From the NCBI RefSeq assembly GCF_051020975.1, contig NC_135032.1, positions 3,968,001 through 4,032,000 on the forward strand: a stretch of DNA of 64,000 bases, read 5' to 3'. Positions within the stretch are counted from its first letter, which is position 1. Each line of letters opens with the position of its first letter. A model generated the notes under the pieces. The model did no database searches and was not told the DNA's origin. It saw only the letters and a list, made by a program, of their open reading frames with translations. Source of the DNA: Osmia lignaria lignaria (lineage: Eukaryota > Arthropoda > Insecta > Hymenoptera > Megachilidae). This document shows positions 48,939-62,500 of the stretch, piece after piece. The translations under genes were made by a program, and so were the position numbers.

Positions 48939-51900
48939 TGATCAAAAAATATCATAGAACATAAAAAGTAGGAAACTTAATTCTCTACAAAAAAGGTCTC
49001 TTAACATTTTCCCATAACCGGCATCGTTTCCGAGATATTTGCAGATTTAGCTCAAGGGAAGGGGCCTGACGGACATATTCCGAGATATTTCTTCTTCTTG
49101 TTGTTCCTCTTCTGCACAGCTAAGCTGGAAGTGGCATTTGCAGCTCGCAATAGTGCAGAGTTATCTCAAAGAAAGGGGCCACGGTGTTTCTGTACCTCTA
49201 TTATGTTGGTGCAGCTTCGGAGCTTTTAAATATCTTGATATATCTCGAGAACTACGCATCTGATCAAAAAATATCATAGAACATAAAAAGTAGGAAACTT
49301 AATTCTCTACAAAAAAGGTCTCTTAACATTTTCCCATAGCTGGCATCGTTTCCGAGATATTTGCAGATTTAGCTCAAGGGAAGGGGCCTGACAGACATAT
49401 TCCGATATATTTCTTCTTCTTGTTGTTCCTCTTCTGCACAGCGAAGCTGGAAGTGGCATTTGCAGGTCGCAATAGTGCAGAGTTATCTCAAAGAAAGGGC
49501 CCACGGTGTTTCTGTATCTCTATTATGTTGGTGCGGCTTCGGAACTTTTAAATATCTCGATATATCTCGAAAACTACGCTTCTGATCAAAAAATATCAGA
49601 GAACGTAAATTGTAGGAAACATAATTCTCTACAAAAAAGGTCTCTTAACATTTTGCCATAGCTCGCTTCGTTTCCGAGATATTTGCAGATTTATCTCAAG
49701 GGAAGGGGCCTGACGGACATATTTCGAGATATTTCTTCTTCTTGTTGTTCTTCTTCTGCACAGCTAAGCTGGAAGTGGCATTTGCAGCTCGCAATAGTGC
49801 AGAGTTATCTCAAAGAAAGGGGCCACGGTGTTTCTGTATCTCTATTATGTTGGTGCGGCTTCGGAACTTTTAAATATCTTGATATATCTCGAGAACTACG
49901 CATCTGATCAAAAAATATCGTAGAACATAAAAAGTAGGAAACTTAATTCTCTACAAATAAGGTCTCTAAACATTTTGCCATAGCTCGCATGGTTTCCGAG
50001 ATATTTGCAGATTTATCTCAAGGAAAGGGGCCTGACGGACATATTTCGAGATATTCCTTCTTCTTGTTGTTCTTCTTCTGCACAGCTAAGCTGGAAGTGG
50101 CATATGCAGCTCGCAATAGTGCAGAGTTACCTCAAAGAACGGGGCCACGGTGTTTCTGTATCTCTATTATGTTGGTGCCGCTTCGGAACTTTTAAATATC
50201 AGGATATATCTCGAGAACTACGCATCTGATCAAAAAATATCATAGAACATAAAAAGTAGGAAACTTAATTCTCTACAAAAAAGGTCTCTTAACATTTTGC
50301 CATAGCTCGCTTCGTTTCCGAGATATTTGCTGATTTATCTCAAGGGAAGGGGCCTGACGGACATATTTCGAGATATTTCTTCTTCTTGTTGTTCTTCTTC
50401 TGCACAGCTAAGCTGGAAGTGGCATTTGCAGCTCGCAATAGTGCAGAGTTATCTCAAAGAAAGGGGCCACGGTGTTTCTGTATCTCTATTATGTTGGTGC
50501 GGCTTCGAAACTTTTAAATATCTTGATATATCTCGAGAACTACGCATCTGATCAAAAAATATCATAGAACATAAAAAGTAGGAAACTTAATTCTCTACAA
50601 AAAAGGTCTCTTAACATTTTGCCATAGCTCGCTTCGTTTCCGAGATATTTGCAGATTTATCTCAAGGGAAGGGGCCTGACGGACATATTTCGAGATATTT
50701 CTTCTTCTTGTTGTTCTTCTTCTGCACAGCTAAGCTGGAAGTGGCATTTGCTGCGCGCAATAGTGCAGAGTTATCTCAAAGAAAGGGGCCACGGTGATTC
50801 TGTATCTCTATTATGTTGGTGCGGCTTCGGAACTTTTAAATATCTTGATATATCTCGAGAACTACGCATCTGATCAAGAAATATCATAAAACATAAAAAG
50901 TAGAAAACTTAATTCTCTACAAAAAAGGTCTCTTAACATTTTCCCATAGCTGGCATCGTTTCCGAGATATTTGCAGATTTAGCTCAAGGGAAGGGGCCTG
51001 ACGGACATATTCCGAGATATTTCTTCTTCTTGTTGTTCTTCTTCTGCACAGCTAAGCTGGAAGTGGCATTTGCAGCTCGCAATAGTGCAGAGTTATCGCA
51101 AAGAAAGGGGCCACGGTGTTTCTGTATCTCTATTATGTTGGTGCGGCTTCGGAACTTTTAAATATCTTGATATATCTCGAGAACTACGCATCTGATCAAA
51201 AAATATCATAGAACATAAAAAGTAGGAAACCTAATTTTCTACAAAAAAGGTCTCTTAACATTTTGCCGTAGCTCGCTTCGTTTCCGAGATATTTGCAGAT
51301 TTATCTCAAGGGAAGGGGCCTGACGGACATATTTCGAGATATTTCTTCTTCTTGTTGTTCTTCTTCTGCACAGCTAAGCTGGAAGTGGCATTTGCAGCGC
51401 GCAATAGTGCAGAGTTATCTCAAAGAAAGGGGCCACGGTGTTTCTGTATCTCTATTATGTTGGTGCGGCTTCGGAACTTTTAAATATCTTGATATATCTC
51501 GAGAACTACGCATCTGATCAAAAAATATCATAGAACATAAAAAGTAGGAAACTTAATTCTCTACAAAAAAGGTCTCTTAACATTTTCCCATAACCGGCAT
51601 CGTTTCCGAGATATTTGCAGATTTAGCTCAAGGGAAGGGGCCTGACGGACATATTCCGAGATATTTCTTCTTCTTGTTGTTCCTCTTCTGCACAGCTAAG
51701 CTGGAAGTGGCATTTGCAGGTCGCAATAGTGCAGAGTTATCTCAAAGAAAGGGGCCACGGTGTTTCTGTATCTCTATTATGTTGGTGCGGCTTCGGAACT
51801 TTTAAATATCTCGATATATCTCGAAAACTACGCTTCTGATCAAAAAATATCAGAGAACGTAAATTGTAGGAAACATAATTCTCTACAAAAAAGGTCTCTT

Positions 51901-54090
51901 AACATTTTGCCATAGCTCGCTTCGTTTCCGAGATATTTGCAGATTTATCTCAAGGGAAGGGGCCTGACGGACATATTTCGAGATATTTCTTCTTCTTGTT
52001 GTTCTTCTTCTGCACAGCTAAGCTGGAAGTGGCATTTGCAGCTCGCAATAGTGCAGAGTTATCTCAAAGAAAGGGGCCACGGTGTTTCTGTATCTCTATT
52101 ATGTTGGTGCGGCTTCGAAACTTTTAAATATCTTGATATATCTCGAGAACTACGCATCTGATCAAAAAATATCATAGAACATAAAAAGTAGGAAACTTAA
52201 TTCTCTACAAAAAAGGTCTCTTAACATTTTGCCATAGCTCGCTTCGTTTCCGAGATATTTGCAGATTTATCTCAAGGGAAGGGGCCTGACGGACATATTT
52301 CGAGATATTTCTTCTTCTTGTTGTTCTTCTTCTGCACAGCTAAGCTGGAAGTGGCATTTGCTGCGCGCAATAGTGCAGAGTTATCTCAAAGAAAGGGGCC
52401 ACGGTGATTCTGTATCTCTATTATGTTGGTGCGGCTTCGGAACTTTTAAATATCTTGATATATCTCGAGAACTACGCATCTGATCAAGAAATATCATAAA
52501 ACATAAAAAGTAGAAAACTTAATTCTCTACAAAAAAGGTCTCTTAACATTTTCCCATAGCTGGCATGGTTTCCGAGATATTTGCAGATTTAGCTCAAGGG
52601 AAGGGGCCTGACGGACATATTCCGAGATATTTCTTCTTCTTGTTGTTCTTCTTCTGCACAGCTAAGCTGGAAGTGGCATTTGCAGCTCGCAATAGTGCAG
52701 AGTTATCGCAAAGAAAGGGGCCACGGTGTTTCTGTATCTCTATTATGTTGGTGCGGCTTCGGAACTTTTAAATATCTTGATATATCTCGAGAACTACGCA
52801 TCTGATCAAAAAATATCGTAGAACATAAAAAGTAGGAAACTTAATTCTCTACAAATAAGGTCTCTAAACATTTTGCCATAGCTCGCATGGTTTCCGAGAT
52901 ATTTGCAGATTTATCTCAAGGAAAGGGGCCTGACGGACATATTTCGAGATATTCCTTCTTCTTGTTGTTCTTCTTCTGCACAGCTAAGCTGGAAGTGGCA
53001 TATGCAGCTCGCAATAGTGCAGAGTTACCTCAAAGAAAGGGGCCACGGTGTTTCTGTATCTCTATTATGTTGGTGCCGCTTCGGAACTTTTAAATATCAG
53101 GATATATCTCGAGAACTACGCATCTGATCAAAAAATATCATAGAACATAAAAAGTAGGAAACTTAATTCTCTACAAAAATGGTCTCTTAACATTTTGCCA
53201 TAGCTCGCTTCGTTTCCGAGATATTTGCAGATTTATCTCGAGGGAAGGGGCCTGACGGACATATTTCGAGATATTTCTTCTTCTTGTTGTTCTTCTTCTG
53301 CACAGCTAAGCTGGAAGCGGCATTTGCGGCTCGCACTAGTGCAGAGTTATCTCAAAGAAAGGGGCCACGGTGTTTCTGTATCTCTATTATGTTGGTGCGG
53401 CTTCGGATCTTTTAAATATCTCGATATATCTCGAGAACTACGCATCTGATCAAAAAATATCGTAGAACATAAAAAGTAGGAAACTTAATTCTCTACAAAT
53501 AAGGTCTCTAAACATTTTGCCATAGCTCGCATGGTTTCCGAGATATTTGCAGATTTATCTCAAGGAAAGGGGCCTGACGGACATATTTCGAGATATTCCT
53601 TCTTCTTGTTGTTCTTCTTCTGCACAGCTAAGCTGGAAGTGGCATATGCAGCTCGCAATAGTGCAGAGTTACCTCAAAGAAAGGGGCCACGGTGTTTCTG
53701 TATCTCTATTATGTTGGTGCCGCTTCGGAACTTTTAAATATCAGGATATATCTCGAGAACTACGCATCTGATCAAAAAATATCATAGAACATAAAAAGTA
53801 GGAAACTTAATTCTCTACAAAAAAGGTCTCTTAACATTTTGCCATAGCTCGCTTCGTTTCCGAGATATTTGCAGATTTATCTCAAGGGAAGGGGCCTGAC
53901 GGACATATTTCGAGATATCTCTTCTTCTTGTTGTTCTTCTTCTGCACAGCTAAGCTGGAAGTGGCATTTGCAGCTCGCAATAGTGCAGAGTTATCTCAAA
54001 GAAAGGGGCCACGGTGTTTCTGTATCTCTATTATGTTGGTGCGGCTTCGAAACTTTTAAATATCTTGATATATCTCGAGAACTACGCATC
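48939..54090 (+). repeat. 16-monomer higher-order repeat, copy 1 (5152 bp)
   Basis: The monomer order by my labels is D'-E-F-G-H-A-B-C-D-H'-A-B-G-I-G-H. The first twelve restart at 54091. Tags: D' has CCCATAACCGGCATCG with GTACCTC; E has GACAGACATATTCC, CAGCGAAGC and a type-2 junction; G has GCTCGCATGG, AAGGAAAGG, ATTCCTTC and GCATATGCAG; H ends TTCGAAAC; I has GGAAGCGGC and TTCGGATC. Differences from the second copy over about 3.9 kb are few: AAGGGCCCACGG near 49497, AAGAACGGGG near 50136, TTGCTGATTT near 50328, and GGCATGG near 52563. Confidence 0.9.
50549..52158 (+). repeat. 5-monomer cassette A-B-C-D-H', first occurrence (1610 bp)
   Basis: The ordered cassette A-B-C-D-H' occurs three times on the right side, here and at 55701-57310 and 60209-61818. 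Each time it is followed by another A-B pair. The D monomer is a fusion of the D' start (CCCATAACCGGC) and the E end (GCAGGTCGC with type-2 junction), as if one monomer's worth of DNA between them had been deleted in register. Confidence 0.88.
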
Positions 54091-57000
54091 TGATCAAAAA
54101 ATATCATAGAACATAAAAAGTAGGAAACTTAATTCTCTACAAAAAAGGTCTCTTAACATTTTCCCATAACCGGCATCGTTTCCGAGATATTTGCAGATTT
54201 AGCTCAAGGGAAGGGGCCTGACGGACATATTCCGAGATATTTCTTCTTCTTGTTGTTCCTCTTCTGCACAGCTAAGCTGGAAGTGGCATTTGCAGCTCGC
54301 AATAGTGCAGAGTTATCTCAAAGAAAGGGGCCACGGTGTTTCTGTACCTCTATTATGTTGGTGCAGCTTCGGAGCTTTTAAATATCTTGATATATCTCGA
54401 GAACTACGCATCTGATCAAAAAATATCATAGAACATAAAAAGTAGGAAACTTAATTCTCTACAAAAAAGGTCTCTTAACATTTTCCCATAGCTGGCATCG
54501 TTTCCGAGATATTTGCAGATTTAGCTCAAGGGAAGGGGCCTGACAGACATATTCCGATATATTTCTTCTTCTTGTTGTTCCTCTTCTGCACAGCGAAGCT
54601 GGAAGTGGCATTTGCAGGTCGCAATAGTGCAGAGTTATCTCAAAGAAAGGGGCCACGGTGTTTCTGTATCTCTATTATGTTGGTGCGGCTTCGGAACTTT
54701 TAAATATCTCGATATATCTCGAAAACTACGCTTCTGATCAAAAAATATCAGAGAACGTAAATTGTAGGAAACATAATTCTCTACAAAAAAGGTCTCTTAA
54801 CATTTTGCCATAGCTCGCTTCGTTTCCGAGATATTTGCAGATTTATCTCAAGGGAAGGGGCCTGACGGACATATTTCGAGATATTTCTTCTTCTTGTTGT
54901 TCTTCTTCTGCACAGCTAAGCTGGAAGTGGCATTTGCAGCTCGCAATAGTGCAGAGTTATCTCAAAGAAAGGGGCCACGGTGTTTCTGTATCTCTATTAT
55001 GTTGGTGCGGCTTCGGAACTTTTAAATATCTTGATATATCTCGAGAACTACGCATCTGATCAAAAAATATCGTAGAACATAAAAAGTAGGAAACTTAATT
55101 CTCTACAAATAAGGTCTCTAAACATTTTGCCATAGCTCGCATGGTTTCCGAGATATTTGCAGATTTATCTCAAGGAAAGGGGCCTGACGGACATATTTCG
55201 AGATATTCCTTCTTCTTGTTGTTCTTCTTCTGCACAGCTAAGCTGGAAGTGGCATATGCAGCTCGCAATAGTGCAGAGTTACCTCAAAGAAAGGGGCCAC
55301 GGTGTTTCTGTATCTCTATTATGTTGGTGCCGCTTCGGAACTTTTAAATATCAGGATATATCTCGAGAACTACGCATCTGATCAAAAAATATCATAGAAC
55401 ATAAAAAGTAGGAAACTTAATTCTCTACAAAAAAGGTCTCTTAACATTTTGCCATAGCTCGCTTCGTTTCCGAGATATTTGCAGATTTATCTCAAGGGAA
55501 GGGGCCTGACGGACATATTTCGAGATATTTCTTCTTCTTGTTGTTCTTCTTCTGCACAGCTAAGCTGGAAGTGGCATTTGCAGCTCGCAATAGTGCAGAG
55601 TTATCTCAAAGAAAGGGGCCACGGTGTTTCTGTATCTCTATTATGTTGGTGCGGCTTCGAAACTTTTAAATATCTTGATATATCTCGAGAACTACGCATC
55701 TGATCAAAAAATATCATAGAACATAAAAAGTAGGAAACTTAATTCTCTACAAAAAAGGTCTCTTAACATTTTGCCATAGCTCGCTTCGTTTCCGAGATAT
55801 TTGCAGATTTATCTCAAGGGAAGGGGCCTGACGGACATATTTCGAGATATTTCTTCTTCTTGTTGTTCTTCTTCTGCACAGCTAAGCTGGAAGTGGCATT
55901 TGCTGCGCGCAATAGTGCAGAGTTATCTCAAAGAAAGGGGCCACGGTGATTCTGTATCTCTATTATGTTGGTGCGGCTTCGGAACTTTTAAATATCTTGA
56001 TATATCTCGAGAACTACGCATCTGATCAAGAAATATCATAAAACATAAAAAGTAGAAAACTTAATGCTCTACAAAAAAGGTCTCTTAACATTTTCCCATA
56101 GCTGGCATCGTTTCCGAGATATTTGCAGATTTAGCTCAAGGGAAGGGGCCTGACGGACATATTCCGAGATATTTCTTCTTCTTGTTGTTCTTCTTCTGCA
56201 CAGCTAAGCTGGAAGTGGCATTTGCAGCTCGCAATAGTGCAGAGTTATCGCAAAGAAAGGGGCCACGGTGTTTCTGTATCTCTATTATGTTGGTGCGGCT
56301 TCGGAACTTTTAAATATCTTGATATATCTCGAGAACTACGCATCTGATCAAAAAATATCATAGAACATAAAAAGTAGGAAACCTAATTTTCTACAAAAAA
56401 GGTCTCTTAACATTTTGCCGTAGCTCGCTTCGTTTCCGAGATATTTGCAGATTTATCTCAAGGGAAGGGGCCTGACGGACATATTTCGAGATATTTCTTC
56501 TTCTTGTTGTTCTTCTTCTGCACAGCTAAGCTGGAAGTGGCATTTGCAGCGCGCAATAGTGCAGAGTTATCTCAAAGAAAGGGGCCACGGTGTTTCTGTA
56601 TCTCTATTATGTTGGTGCGGCTTCGGAACTTTTAAATATCTTGATATATCTCGAGAACTACGCATCTGATCAAAAAATATCATAGAACATAAAAAGTAGG
56701 AAACTTAATTCTCTACAAAAAAGGTCTCTTAACATTTTCCCATAACCGGCATCGTTTCCGAGATATTTGCAGATTTAGCTCAAGGGAAGGGGCCTGACGG
56801 ACATATTCCGAGATATTTCTTCTTCTTGTTGTTCCTCTTCTGCACAGCTAAGCTGGAAGTGGCATTTGCAGGTCGCAATAGTGCAGAGTTATCTCAAAGA
56901 AAGGGGCCACGGTGTTTCTGTATCTCTATTATGTTGGTGCGGCTTCGGAACTTTTAAATATCTCGATATATCTCGAAAACTACGCTTCTGATCAAAAAAT

Positions 57001-57954
57001 ATCAGAGAACGTAAATTGTAGGAAACATAATTCTCTACAAAAAAGGTCTCTTAACATTTTGCCATAGCTCGCTTCGTTTCCGAGATATTTGCAGATTTAT
57101 CTCAAGGGAAGGGGCCTGACGGACATATTTCGAGATATTTCTTCTTCTTGTTGTTCTTCTTCTGCACAGCTAAGCTGGAAGTGGCATTTGCAGCTCGCAA
57201 TAGTGCAGAGTTATCTCAAAGAAAGGGGCCACGGTGTTTCTGTATCTCTATTATGTTGGTGCGGCTTCGAAACTTTTAAATATCTTGATATATCTCGAGA
57301 ACTACGCATCTGATCAAAAAATATCATAGAACATAAAAAGTAGGAAACTTAATTCTCTACAAAAAAGGTCTCTTAACATTTTGCCATAGCTCGCTTCGTT
57401 TCCGAGATATTTGCAGATTTATCTCAAGGGAAGGGGCCTGACGGACATATTTCGAGATATTTCTTCTTCTTGTTGTTCTTCTTCTGCACAGCTAAGCTGG
57501 AAGTGGCATTTGCTGCGCGCAATAGTGCAGAGTTATCTCAAAGAAAGGGGCCACGGTGATTCTGTATCTCTATTATGTTGGTGCGGCTTCGGAACTTTTA
57601 AATATCTTGATATATCTCGAGAACTACGCATCTGATCAAGAAATATCATAAAACATAAAAAGTAGAAAACTTAATTCTCTACAAAAAAGGTCTCTTAACA
57701 TTTTCCCATAGCTGGCATCGTTTCCGAGATATTTGCAGATTTAGCTCAAGGGAAGGGGCCTGACGGACATATTCCGAGATATTTCTTCTTCTTGTTGTTC
57801 TTCTTCTGCACAGCTAAGCTGGAAGTGGCATTTGCAGCTCGCAATAGTGCAGAGTTATCGCAAAGAAAGGGGCCACGGTGTTTCTGTATCTCTATTATGT
57901 TGGTGCGGCTTCGGAACTTTTAAATATCTTGATATATCTCGAGAACTACGCATC
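54091..57954 (+). repeat. 16-monomer higher-order repeat, copy 2 (first 12 monomers)
   Basis: D'-E-F-G-H-A-B-C-D-H'-A-B recur in the same order at 5152 bp from copy 1. After the second B, copy 1 goes on to G-I-G-H whereas this copy continues to a C monomer. The break lies close to the TGATCA junction (copy 1 has ATATCGTAG near 52815, this copy ATATCATAG near 57967). One private base is CTTAATGCTC near 56061. The region overlaps the 14-monomer unit described separately. Confidence 0.88.
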
Positions 57955-59564
57955 TGATCAAAAAATATCATAGAACATAAAAAGTAGGAAACCTAATTTT
58001 CTACAAAAAAGGTCTCTTAACATTTTGCCGTAGCTCGCTTCGTTTCCGAGATATTTGCAGATTTATCTCAAGGGAAGGGGCCTGACGGACATATTTCGAG
58101 ATATTTCTTCTTCTTGTTGTTCTTCTTCTGCACAGCTAAGCTGGAAGTGGCATTTGCAGCGCGCAATAGTGCAGAGTTATCTCAAAGAAAGGGGCTACGG
58201 TGTTTCTGTATCTCTATTATGTTGGTGCGGCTTCGAACCTTTTAAATATCTTGATATATCTCGAGAACTACGCATCTGATCAAAAAATATCATAGAACAT
58301 AAAAAGTAGGAAACTTAATTCTCTACAAAAAAGGTCTCTTAACATTTTGCCATAGCTCGCTTCGTTTCCGAGATATTTGCAGATTTATCTCAAGGGAAGG
58401 GGCCTGACGGACATATTTCGAGATATTTCTTCTTCTTGTTGTTCTTCTTCTGCACAGCTAAGCTGGAAGTGGCATTTGCTGCGCGCAATAGTGCAGAGTT
58501 ATCTCAAAGAAAGGGGCCACGGTGTTTCTGTACCTCTATTATGTTGGTGCAGCTTCGGAGCTTTTAAATATCTTGATATATCTCGAGAACTACGCATCTG
58601 ATCAAAAAATATCATAGAACATAAAAAGTAGGAAACATAATTCTCTACAAAAAAGGTCTCTTAACATTTTGCCATAGCTCGCTTCGTTTCCGAGATATTT
58701 GCAGATTTATCTCAAGGGAAGGGGCCTGACGGACATATTTCGAGATATTTCTTCTTCTTGTTGTTCTTCTTCTGCACAGCTAAGCTGGAAGTGGCATTTG
58801 CAGCTCGCAATAGTGCAGAGTTATCTCAAAGAAAGGGGCCACGGTGTTTCTGTATCGCTATTATGTTGGTGCGGCTTCGGAACTTTTAAATATCTTGATA
58901 TATCTCGAGAACTACGCATCTGATCAAAAAATATCGTAGAACATAAAAAGTAGGAAACTTAATTCTCTACAAATAAGGTCTCTAAACATTTTGCCATAGC
59001 TCGCATGGTTTCCGAGATATTTGCAGATTTATCTCAAGGAAAGGGGCCTGACGGACATATTTCGAGATATTCCTTCTTCTTGTTGTTCTTCTTCTGCACA
59101 GCTAAGCTGGAAGTGGCATATGCAGCTCGCAATAGTGCAGAGTTACCTCAAAGAAAGGGGCCACGGTGTTTCTGTATCTCTATTATGTTGGTGCCGCTTC
59201 GGAACTTTTAAATATCAGGATATATCTCGAGAACTACGCATCTGATCAAAAAATATCATAGAACATAAAAAGTAGGAAACTTAATTCTCTACAAAAATGG
59301 TCTCTTAACATTTTGCCATAGCTCGCTTCGTTTCCGAGATATTTGCAGATTTATCTCGAGGGTAGGGGCCTGACGGACATATTTCGAGATATTTCTTCTT
59401 CTTGTTGTTCTTCTTCTGCACAGCTAAGCTGGAAGCGGCATTTGCGGCTCGCACTAGTGCAGAGTTATCTCAAAGAAAGGGGCCACGGTGTTTCTGTATC
59501 TCTATTATGTTGGTGCGGCTTCGGATCTTTTAAATATCTCGATATATCTCGAGAACTACGCATC
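55057..59564 (+). repeat. 14-monomer higher-order repeat, copy 1 (4508 bp)
   Basis: The order is G-H-A-B-C-D-H'-A-B-C'-A/D'-F-G-I. C' carries GGGGCTACGG and TTCGAACC near 58195-58240. A/D' is a chimera: it has the TTTGCTGCGCGC of A and the GTACCTC with GCAGCTTCGGAGC of D'. The order restarts at 59565. Private bases here include GTATCGCTATT near 58855 and GAGGGTAGGGG near 59359. Confidence 0.92.
55701..57310 (+). repeat. 5-monomer cassette A-B-C-D-H', second occurrence
   Basis: Same order and tags as 50549-52158. The only difference seen is CTTAATGCTC near 56061, where the others have CTTAATTCTC. It sits within both the 16- and 14-monomer units, showing that those larger units are assembled from shared smaller blocks. 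Confidence 0.88.
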
Positions 59565-62500
59565 TGATCAAAAAATATCGTAGAACATAAAAAGTAGGAA
59601 ACTTAATTCTCTACAAATAAGGTCTCTAAACATTTTGCCATAGCTCGCATGGTTTCCGAGATATTTGCAGATTTATCTCAAGGAAAGGGGCCTGACGGAC
59701 ATATTTCGAGATATTCCTTCTTCTTGTTGTTCTTCTTCTGCACAGCTAAGCTGGAAGTGGCATATGCAGCTCGCAATAGTGCAGAGTTACCTCAAAGAAA
59801 GGGGCCACGGTGTTTCTGTATCTCTATTATGTTGGTGCCGCTTCGGAACTTTTAAATATCAGGATATATCTCGAGAACTACGCATCTGATCAAAAAATAT
59901 CATAGAACATAAAAAGTAGGAAACTTAATTCTCTACAAAAAAGGTCTCTTAACATTTTGCCATAGCTCGCTTCGTTTCCGAGATATTTGCAGATTTATCT
60001 CAAGGGAAGGGGCCTGACGGACATATTTCGAGATATCTCTTCTTCTTGTTGTTCTTCTTCTGCACAGCTAAGCTGGAAGTGGCATTTGCAGCTCGCAATA
60101 GTGCAGAGTTATCTCAAAGAAAGGGGCCACGGTGTTTCTGTATCTCTATTATGTTGGTGCGGCTTCGAAACTTTTAAATATCTTGATATATCTCGAGAAC
60201 TACGCATCTGATCAAAAAATATCATAGAACATAAAAAGTAGGAAACTTAATTCTCTACAAAAAAGGTCTCTTAACATTTTGCCATAGCTCGCTTCGTTTC
60301 CGAGATATTTGCAGATTTATCTCAAGGGAAGGGGCCTGACGGACATATTTCGAGATATTTCTTCTTCTTGTTGTTCTTCTTCTGCACAGCTAAGCTGGAA
60401 GTGGCATTTGCTGCGCGCAATAGTGCAGAGTTATCTCAAAGAAAGGGGCCACGGTGATTCTGTATCTCTATTATGTTGGTGCGGCTTCGGAACTTTTAAA
60501 TATCTTGATATATCTCGAGAACTACGCATCTGATCAAGAAATATCATAAAACATAAAAAGTAGAAAACTTAATTCTCTACAAAAAAGGTCTCTTAACATT
60601 TTCCCATAGCTGGCATCGTTTCCGAGATATTTGCAGATTTAGCTCAAGGGAAGGGGCCTGACGGACATATTCCGAGATATTTCTTCTTCTTGTTGTTCTT
60701 CTTCTGCACAGCTAAGCTGGAAGTGGCATTTGCAGCTCGCAATAGTGCAGAGTTATCGCAAAGAAAGGGGCCACGGTGTTTCTGTATCTCTATTATGTTG
60801 GTGCGGCTTCGGAACTTTTAAATATCTTGATATATCTCGAGAACTACGCATCTGATCAAAAAATATCATAGAACATAAAAAGTAGGAAACCTAATTTTCT
60901 ACAAAAAAGGTCTCTTAACATTTTGCCGTAGCTCGCTTCGTTTCCGAGATATTTGCAGATTTATCTCAAGGGAAGGGGCCTGACGGACATATTTCGAGAT
61001 ATTTCTTCTTCTTGTTGTTCTTCTTCTGCACAGCTAAGCTGGAAGTGGCATTTGCAGCGCGCAATAGTGCAGAGTTATCTCAAAGAAAGGGGCCACGGTG
61101 TTTCTGTATCTCTATTATGTTGGTGCGGCTTCGGAACTTTTAAATATCTTGATATATCTCGAGAACTACGCATCTGATCAAAAAATATCATAGAACATAA
61201 AAAGTAGGAAACTTAATTCTCTACAAAAAAGGTCTCTTAACATTTTCCCATAACCGGCATCGTTTCCGAGATATTTGCAGATTTAGCTCAAGGGAAGGGG
61301 CCTGACGGACATATTCCGAGATATTTCTTCTTCTTGTTGTTCCTCTTCTGCACAGCTAAGCTGGAAGTGGCATTTGCAGGTCGCAATAGTGCAGAGTTAT
61401 CTCAAAGAAAGGGGCCACGGTGTTTCTGTATCTCTATTATGTTGGTGCGGCTTCGGAACTTTTAAATATCTCGATATATCTCGAAAACTACGCTTCTGAT
61501 CAAAAAATATCAGAGAACGTAAATTGTAGGAAACATAATTCTCTACAAAAAAGGTCTCTTAACATTTTGCCATAGCTCGCTTCGTTTCCGAGATATTTGC
61601 AGATTTATCTCAAGGGAAGGGGCCTGACGGACATATTTCGAGATATTTCTTCTTCTTGTTGTTCTTCTTCTGCACAGCTAAGCTGGAAGTGGCATTTGCA
61701 GCTCGCAATAGTGCAGAGTTATCTCAAAGAAAGGGGCCACGGTGTTTCTGTATCTCTATTATGTTGGTGCGGCTTCGAAACTTTTAAATATCTTGATATA
61801 TCTCGAGAACTACGCATCTGATCAAAAAATATCGTAGAACATAAAAAGTAGGAAACTTAATTCTCTACAAAAAAGGTCTCTTAACATTTTGCCATAGCTC
61901 GCTTCGTTTCCGAGATATTTGCAGATTTATCTCAAGGGAAGGGGCCTGACGGACATATTTCGAGATATTTCTTCTTCTTGTTGTTCTTCTTCTGCACAGC
62001 TAAGCTGGAAGTGGCATTTGCTGCGCGCAATAGTGCAGAGTTATCTCAAAGAAAGGGGCCACGGTGATTCTGTATCTCTATTATGTTGGTGCGGCTTCGG
62101 AACTTTTAAATATCTTGATATATCTCGAGAACTACGCATCTGATCAAGAAATATCATAAAACATAAAAAGTAGAAAACTTAATTCTCTACAAAAAAGGTC
62201 TCTTAACATTTTCCCATAGCTGGCATCGTTTCCGAGATATTTGCAGATTTAGCTCAAGGGAAGGGGCCTGACGGACATATTCCGAGATATTTCTTCTTCT
62301 TGTTGTTCTTCTTCTGCACAGCTAAGCTGGAAGTGGCATTTGCAGCTCGCAATAGTGCAGAGTTATCGCAAAGAAAGGGGCCACGGTGTTTCTGTATCTC
62401 TATTATGTTGGTGCGGCTTCGGAACTTTTAAATATCTTGATATATCTCGAGAACTACGCATCTGATCAAAAAATATCATAGAACATAAAAAGTAGGAAAC

